Of a stretch of DNA of 64,000 nt, positions 56,411-64,000 are shown one piece after another. The stretch's first letter is position 1; every line of letters starts with the position of its first letter. The translations under genes were made by a program, and so were the position numbers. This DNA comes from Acanthopleura granulata (lineage: Eukaryota > Mollusca > Polyplacophora > Chitonida > Chitonidae), in contig JABBOT010000005.1 of assembly GCA_016165875.1 (NCBI GenBank), forward strand, positions 22,962,520-23,026,519, given 5' to 3'. The notes beneath the pieces were generated by a model that was given only the letters and a program-made list of their open reading frames with translations, had not been told where the DNA came from and ran no database searches.

Positions 56411-58369
56411 CTCTCTATAGTCATCTAGCGCGTTTGTACATACAAACATCCATATACATATACAAGGAAGAAAAGAACATCTCAATTTCTACATTGGTGT
56501 ACTTCAACTGCAGTTTCGAACAACGGACAAGCTGAATGGGTTCAAACATTAAATGAACAGTATATATAAGGCAAAACATCAACAACTTCATACAAAATCA
56601 ACGCCAGCTGATGATGATGTCATCTTTCATCCACACCTGTGTGAACATACTTCAAAAGTCATCGCCGTCAGAGAGAAGACTTTGAGCTTTAACCTCTGAT
56701 GCTGTGATAAAAATCTTCCCCCATTCCGAGGCTTATAACGTTATCCGACTACAGGTAAACGGATAATACATTCTAGCGCACACTACATATCCCCTTGAAT
56801 CATATCGCATGCCCGAGGGCCCATTGCACGCGCTGATGGCGGCCCGTTTTAGTTGTGCATCACCCTGCTGAGTCCAGAAGAAAATAAGAGGCGACTCTCT
56901 GAGCATCCCCATCACACGGAAGCTGCCTCCTCAGCACTCCAACGGCGAGACGCGCCCGACAAGGTACTTAAACCTACAAGATCTGGCAAAACGGATGGCA
57001 GCGTCGTTGTGTGGCTTAATAACGCTGGATGAAGATCTCGCTGCTTCACTCAAAAGACCAGAAGAGTCTACCTGTAGCTATCATACCGGATTGTAAGTGA
57101 ACTCGAAAGGATGCCCATGTGGAAGATATGTATATGTCCACGAACAAAACCCGCTATATTTCATTGCAACAAAATGGTGTGCCGACATACCGCGAAGGTT
57201 CACCATCGAGCCCGAATTTACCATATCTACCTACGTTCCATACTCTATATATCGAATTCTTTAAGGTCATCGATTCAAAATGATTTAAGTATACTGAGAT
57301 TTGCTTTCGGACGTAAACTCATGGATGTATCAAAATACAATCATAAATGCAAGGCCCTTTAAATCTGTTCAAAGAAGTAATACAGAAAACACATATATAC
57401 GTAAAAGAAAAAACTTAATACAGAAATTCTTCATGTCTATGTACATACATATTTTCATTCTTGTTCATTTTCCGATATGTTCGCCACTAATAAATTGAAA
57501 ATCATTAAATGAATAAACAGGAATGCAATTTGGGCAACGACTCTTGATTCAGAGAAACCAATTACAATTATGTAATAAATATTTATAGTAGAAAATAATA
57601 AATACGGGTACAGATTATTTGTGCGTGCATATTTATGTGCATCACTGATTTACTTATTTATGTGGTTATTGAAAACAATACTTTTGTTTTTCATTCATTT
57701 CACATACAACATGGTAGTCAGTTTAATGGATAATGGAAATCGCGAACCCAGCACATAACAAAAGTGTATACCACTGCATGTAGCTATACATGCTTCCATA
57801 CGTCGCTCACATCCCATTGGTTATGCACCGTGTTGTCATGTAGTGAACAAATTTCCTCATCAAAAGGGATGAATAAATATATATTCATGCACGTTTGCTG
57901 CAGAGCGTCTTAGCCTCCCCGGGCTAATGCATGGTTTACAGAAAAAAAACAGCTCATCTATGCTAAAATATACACGACAGAGAATGCACATAGAGATATT
58001 TTCGCTTTTATTAACAATTCATCGGCGCGTTAAAACTGATGAGCATTTCCTGTAGCGAGAGCAGTTGCGCTCGGCGGGTTTATAAATGTATTTATTCCGC
58101 TGCTCTTTGATTACAGATTCCGTCCACGAGGTACAAGGAAGAAACAGACACGCGACCGGGCTGAAACATAAACTCACATTTCAGCATAATTCTGAAGGTT
58201 CTTCATAACGCTAGAACGATCACAAACATTAGAATTTTTTTTTGTACAACCAAGTTAGTGTGGGTACAGAACCGATGCCCGCCTGCATGGGTCTCCCATG
58301 CCAGGATACTTCTAATGCTTGAAAAGCCGTCTATTTAATTGGAAATCAAATTTTATCCAGGCTTTTGGA

Positions 58370-58900
58370 CAGAGTTTTTTTGGCAAAGCATGGGCCATAT
58401 CCATGAATCCTGATCGGATTAATTGGCTAAGTTCATCGTGCCGCAGATATATGATTATGATTCATATTTCTCTCGGATGACTGCACAGCTGTGATGAAAA
58501 CTGCCAAGGCTGATGCCGAATTCCCTCTATAATGCCAACACCACTTATCTAATTATTCGCCGCACAAAAATAATCAAAACGCTACAACGATTTTTTTAAC
58601 TCGTAATTTTGTCAGTTCAGCAGACCGTGGGAGGATGAACAATTCTTAGGGCCAGTAGTGTTCACAAACACGTTGGCGGGCAATGAGCAAAACTTGAAGT
58701 TAGGACAATGGTGCCGGAGAGCAGAAAGAGCCTCCGCCAATCCGATTAAGCAGTTGTCGGGGTCTGTTAGCTTTGTGGGTCCACCAGTCTCTCTCACAAG
58801 TCAAGTACACCATTAATGTTTCCGGGGAGCCCATGCTTCAGCCTTTTAAATCGCCATTGAGCGACAAATTAAGATGAGCATAACAAAAAGTAATTGTTGT
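58370..58900. promoter_or_regulatory. Candidate non-coding regulatory block (right arm, about 24 kb downstream of mab-21)
   Basis: About 500 bp are set off in composition and motif density: GGATTAATTGGC (58416-58427), CACAGCTGTG E-box palindrome near 58488, TCTAATTATTCG near 58548, CCATTAATG near 58810, and long stretches with no simple repeats. Frames are interrupted. It is the strongest conserved-element-like stretch by eye in the right arm, but no comparison was possible. Confidence 0.38.
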
Positions 58901-61900
58901 AATGGATTAGCTATCTTTTCTCAAGGGTAAAGGGTGCTTCAGAAATAATTGACCACCGTGCAGAGGTCCAAAGTGCCGCGGAGTTCGGCTGTTACAGCCA
59001 TCCACGCGTGGCCATTGATCCCGGGCTTGAGAGCAGAACCTGTTTTACCGTTAGCGGGTGCACTGAATAACGTCACGCTAAGCGTTCTCCAGGACATGGC
59101 CGTTACGAGTAAAACTCAAAGTCCTGAATGCAAGGCATGGAGGACTAGGACTTAGTTCTCATTATATTAAGCCCATTAAAATAGTCCAGCAAAAATACAT
59201 CTCACAAGTATTAAGTACTCAATACTCCATCAAACTTTACTGAAAGTAAAAGACAGCTCATGACAGAGGTATTGTTCAGAACAAAGATTATGAAATTCTC
59301 TCTTGAATGTTAAAACCTGTTTGAAATTGTATGAATTGCTGAATTATCTTCGTTTGAAGTGTGGAGTACTGTGCTGCCGATTAGGGATGTGAAGGTGCCC
59401 ATGCTTTTACGCTTATGCCTTGGATTCATAGAGCTGGGCGATATCAGTCGTTAATAAGCTGTGACGTAAATCTTCCAAGTTGACTGTCAATGTAACATGT
59501 AATAACATAGGGACAGGACCCTGTATTAATGTTATATATTTTACAAGTACATGTGTTAACAAAACTGCAAAGTATTTCCAGGCCATTGTGTTGTGGCGGG
59601 AGTAAGTTCCTTGATCAGTTCAAGTCATAAAATTACATATATACAAGTACAACCCTAGCAGTGATGCGATGGAACCCGTCAATTTTGGACTTTATGCTAA
59701 AGTATTAAAGTACATAAAGGGCTGTTTTATATCCTCCCCGAGGAATAAACATGAATCTTCCAAAAACTAGACAATACCTATAAGCGTGATCTGGAGTAGT
59801 ATACACACATATAATACGGATTGCATTGAAATGCATTTCCAAGGGACATAACCGTAATGCTTTACAGCATGCCTGCAATATAGTGGAAGCATGGATTTCC
59901 CAGATGAATAACGGTCGGGTGTTCCGGACACCGAGAACAAATTATCCGTAACTCTGTCAACACCGGCAAGATTTTTTTGACTAAACGGAACGGCTTTATG
60001 ATGACTTCACCAGCTCTGTGTACATTTTCCAACAGCTAAGTCCTCTGATCCATTTTGTATAGTTCAAAGACCACACATCTCTGGTTGCATAGCAGCGTGT
60101 TTACTATATATACATATGTACACCCATGATTGTATGCATTGCATTTCACAAAACAGCTTTCCTGAAATTTCGCTGAACACCACAGCCTCCCAAACATCCA
60201 AAACTTCAAATCTCATATACATGTTCTGTATAAGTAAGCTTGTGTTGCTATACATGCGTATCTTATTTACCGTGTATCTGATCTACACAGAAGCAAGCCA
60301 TGAACTGACGAAGACAACCTTTTAACACTTGGCTACACGGCAATCACGGGAACCATCGAGTCTAGAACAGCAAACGGAACTTGTCGTGAAACCTTACGCT
60401 ACTGAACAGAGGACCGAGGATAATGTGTGCTCGTTTCTAGCGATGCAGTTTTCAACAGTCGTTTTTGATAACCAGAAGGTCGTTCGTCCAAGGATAATAC
60501 AATACGCTGTTAGTGTTGAAAGATACCGTGTCTCACGGCCTAAATGTTTGCGTTCCAACGGCAAATATTACACGTAAGACATAATTGGCCCTTCCAGAGA
60601 GCGCAGAATTGCAGAACCATTTGTGTCATTCTTGATAATGAATGTTCATAATGTATACGTACAGATGCGCTTGCGGGAATTCGAAGTTCAAATTTGTGTA
60701 TATATTTTTTTACCTTGCGTCACTCTATAAATTGCATGACTGTAGAGTGGTTTTTCGCTATCCAAAAATGTCAGGATACACTGTGGCATTTATTGAGAAC
60801 TTTGCAAGAGACCATTGCGTAACATTACTCAGCCTTCAGTGCAATGTTCAAACCCAAACCCTCTGAAGAACGTCCGTACTGAGAGATGTGGCTGTGCAAT
60901 CCAGGTCAATAATACAACCATAAATCGCAAGATTTCCGATAAACTTGGTGGAGCCTTCGTCCAAGAGTAAATAAAACTACACAAAAACTGGAAGGAACCT
61001 AAAAAAGCCGAAAGAGACAAGGTTGAATATTGTTGGCCTCCTTTGAAGTACTCGACCGCGTCTGTCCACATTAGGAATGATAAGGTCCAGATTTCCATTA
61101 CGACAGTCTGCGATTCCATCATTAACATTCTTTGGGAGGCTTATTACCAGAGGACAGACCTGCGCACTGGCGGAGTATATGATTGTGAAGGATAAGAGAA
61201 ACCGCCCTGATGACTGACACACAAAGGCTTTGGAAGACTACTCCAAATATGCGGAGTACATAATCTGAGAGCGATATACAATAAATAACCTTTTTATGTG
61301 TGGAATGGGACGATGTAGAGAACAGAGCAAGAGCGTGGGTAGGGCTGGAATTAGAGAGGCGGGTAGACAGTCCCTGCAATTTGGCAGAATGTACGATCTT
61401 GGTGACAGTCTGAGTGACAAAAGGCGGTCTTGAGTCTCCAGCTTGCTACTCCGGAGCTCACAAACGACACCCGATCCCCTTTCCTCGGACCCTTATCTCT
61501 CCTTCAGAGATTGCACGGCACCCACTGCGTCTGCATGCCCGAATGCTTCCAGTAATTCACGTTCTTTACTTGTTCTTTTTTTCTTAACGGCCGACGCTTG
61601 TCTGTTTCGGTTTCAGTCAGCAGTGGCACGGCCCAGCGATGACAGAGCCTGGCGCGGCGAGAAAACAAACCAAGGAATGAATTTGACGGCCAGATGACGG
61701 ACTTTCTATAGAGTAGACAGAAGAGATGGTTGCGGTCAGTCCCTTGTATACAGATACCGCTTTAGCTGTAGCAAACAACAACCCGTTGGCGCAAACAGAT
61801 TATGGCGTCGAACATCTTTCTTTATCTACGTATAGGCATACTATAGATGTCCGTATCAACAAATTTGACAAAATCTCGTGTTTGATTAACAAAAGGAATT

Positions 61901-64000
61901 GTAATATATCTAAGGAATATATACATATATTACAAAATATAAATGCAAATACGACTTCGAATTTTTTTACTTGTGTAGAAATCAACTGAAAAATAAAACA
62001 AAAGTTGCTAAATTATATAAAAACCGACAAAACTGTGGCATACAGAGCGTGTTTATAACACCGTGCAAGACACGTAACCGAAACCCCCAACAGCGTTAAC
62101 TGTCCTTTGTTCCAGAGTTACTTAACATGGGTGCGATGCTTCAATCACACCTGGCCAATGAACGATTTGATTGCATCAGAAGTGGCCAATCATTATTGTC
62201 AGAATTATGTAGGTAGATGTACAAGCGGTTACTCAAGCGTTGACTATATATTATGTCTTTTTGTTGTGCGTGTATTCCAGCTCCACCAATCAAAACGGGC
62301 GTACAATAGAACTGGCTGGCGCAACTACAATCATCTTGTAAAATAATCCTTTGGTTCACACTCCTAATCTACAGCGTGAACAGAAACTTGGGTTTTAAAA
62401 ATTGGCTTCGCCCACACCTAATTACATGACCTCGTAACCGATGGGTTCTATCTTGCCGCTTCTTTTAACGTTGTATATCTGATCTCTCTTTCCCTCTCTC
62501 AGAGTAAGGAGCGATGCTATGTATTGATGTTTGCGCAAGAACGCAACAGCAAGTCGTGGGGACATACCTCCTCTGACAAGAGAATGTCCGCAGATATGTT
62601 AGACGGGTAGATAGGATGTCTGGAAAAAGCTCTCCATGCCGCCTTGTCGGGGACACAATCGGGAAGCCATCTTCCTTAAACGTAATGAGCCATTTCGACA
62701 CGGCATGTTCTCAGAGAGTAGATACAATGTGTTAACGTTATTCGCCATTAGACTTCATTCATTTCACACGTCGTGTCTCATCAGATAATAGGAGTGAAAA
62801 GTCACGGTGGAAATATTAGGAGATCTATGCGATATTCGCCGGGGTAAAGGGGTGGTCTTTACAAAAGGACAAAAGCCTCGGGAAGTTGGCACTGTTCTGA
62901 ACAAGAGTCCTCCAGACAGAGTTACAACACGATGGATGGGGGGTCAACGCTCTCTAGTTCTATCTTAATTTTTCTTTGACAGAATGATAGAGAAATGATC
63001 TTCAAGCCGACGTTTTTTTTGCTTCTCTACTGGGGTAATAAGGCGACTCCCAGCTGTTTTTGATAACATACCTTACTCTATCTACAGTCTTGGAAAAAAC
63101 GATATATCAACGGCGGTTTCTACGGAAGTCATGTTTTGACACAAGTGCCTTTGGTAAATACAACAGTTTGAAATCAAACAGGACAAAACTCATTCATCTG
63201 TTCGAAATTGTACTTCAAACATTTTTAATCTTACTTTCTAGAGAAGGCAAAGACAATAGTTTTCTTTCGCTGCACACAAAATGCTGCAGGGTAAAACCCC
63301 ATACTAAACCCAATGTTGTTGTTGCCCTTATCTGCACTGTCTGCAAAAAACCACCACATGATACGCTATCCGCAAGCAGACAAAGAGTATGTAAGTTTCC
63401 CCGTCTTTTCAGCTTTTTTTTTTCACTAGGTAAGCATTTGTACTCATATCTATCAACAAGAGTGTGTATTTCCGAACAGAAGTTGGCCCCAACGTCCTAC
63501 CATACATTTTTCCTCCGCAGACATTCTATACATTGTGCTATAAAATCCACTTGTAAAACGGCGCGGGTTAACGACAGGAGAGCCATACTTCGTCGGACAA
63601 ACGAAGGTAACCAGGCTAAGTGAGATAAATGTAAGCCGATAAGCTTTCTGAAAGATAACTTGTAAAACACGTCGACAATATACTTGGTGTCAAAGTGAGG
63701 TTTTATGGTCATTGGAGTTGTCTCCCCTGAAACCATCATCAAAACTCTTTGTTTGCTTATACGCTTTAACAGTATAACTGAGAAAGAACCATGACGATAA
63801 TCTTTTATTTACTGGAGATGAAAAAACTTTTACTGGAAATGAAAAAAAATTACTGGAGATGAAAAAGCTTTCATTGGAGATGCAAAAAGTATCCCACATC
63901 AGGTTCTCAACACAAAGGCTGGCAGGCAAGCATGAACTAGGCTCATTTTTATACTTAAGAACATGAAGGTAAGATACAACGTCAACTTGGCCTTCAAAGC
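58901..64000. other. Giant intron to the right edge, no gene recognised
   Basis: About 5.1 kb. The longest frame (63060-63623 plus, 187 codons) has no domain, signal or repeat I recognise and is probably chance. No NBEA PH-domain exon is seen here. One short tandem repeat is listed separately. Confidence 0.45.
63809..63892. repeat. Short tandem repeat, four 20-22 bp units
   Basis: Units read TTACTGGAGATGAAAAAACT, TACTGGAAATGAAAAAAAAT, TACTGGAGATGAAAAAGCTT and CATTGGAGATGCAAAAAGTA, consecutive and in the same direction with modest divergence. Confidence 0.85.

Larger units (their letters stand above)
16522..64000 (-). other. NBEA: Giant NBEA intron (at least 47.5 kb) hosting mab-21
   Basis: From the acceptor of the PH-domain exon at 16521 to the right edge there is no recognisable NBEA exon, and the upstream donor is outside the window. 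The other 16 NBEA introns here range from 343 to 1742 bp. The intron holds mab-21 on the opposite strand. Its size compared with its neighbours fits the idea that it is kept long by regulatory DNA for mab-21. That inference rests on the known behaviour of the MAB21L/NBEA/LRBA loci. Confidence 0.85.

Noticed and set aside
63060..63623. 187-codon plus-strand open frame near the right edge
   Set aside because: No domain, motif, signal sequence or compositional sign of coding; it lies in intron sequence and its length is possible by chance in 64 kb read in six frames.

Overview
The window is eukaryotic (animal) genomic DNA. It holds two genes in a nested, antiparallel arrangement. On the minus strand, 17 consecutive exons between 72 and 16521 encode about 719 residues of a neurobeachin/LRBA-type BEACH protein, from the PH-like domain through the BEACH domain into the C-terminal WD40 repeats. 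On the plus strand, 33329-34447 is an intact intronless mab-21 gene (orthologue of vertebrate MAB21L1/MAB21L2). It lies inside the NBEA intron that begins at 16522 and runs past the right edge of the window, so that intron is at least 47.5 kb long. In vertebrates MAB21L1 sits antisense in an NBEA intron and MAB21L2 antisense in an LRBA intron, so this is the ancestral, deeply conserved pairing.

The organism is most likely a lophotrochozoan, probably a mollusc. The reasons are a single NBEA-like gene with metazoan intron structure, AT-rich introns, and several tRNA-derived SINE fragments. Their tails, reading like 'cggcgtaaaacaccaatca' and 'aatgaatgattggggttt', resemble tails I associate with mollusc and brachiopod genomes. 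No database search was possible, so the taxon is an inference.

Layout: 1-16521 holds the 3' part of NBEA, with small exons (73-197 nt) and mostly 0.3-1.7 kb introns. These introns carry SINEs, a possible solo LTR, and an unusual minisatellite built from copies of a splice-donor junction (about 5320-5885). The stretch 16522-33328 is the left arm of the giant intron; I see no exon in it, but it has compact motif-rich blocks that may be cis-regulatory. The interval 32690-35250 is the mab-21 promoter, gene and candidate poly(A) sites. The stretch 35251-64000 is the right arm. It contains a 573-bp tandem duplication that appears perfectly identical (35893-37038, with a diverged third copy), further SINEs (one complete with an 11-bp target-site duplication), AT microsatellites and more motif-rich non-coding blocks.

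Functionally, the NBEA product is a large cytosolic/Golgi-associated scaffold in vesicle trafficking. The mab-21 product is a developmental regulator with a nucleotidyltransferase-like fold. The likely reason they stay together is that mab-21 enhancers lie within NBEA introns (a genomic regulatory block), not a shared biochemical pathway.
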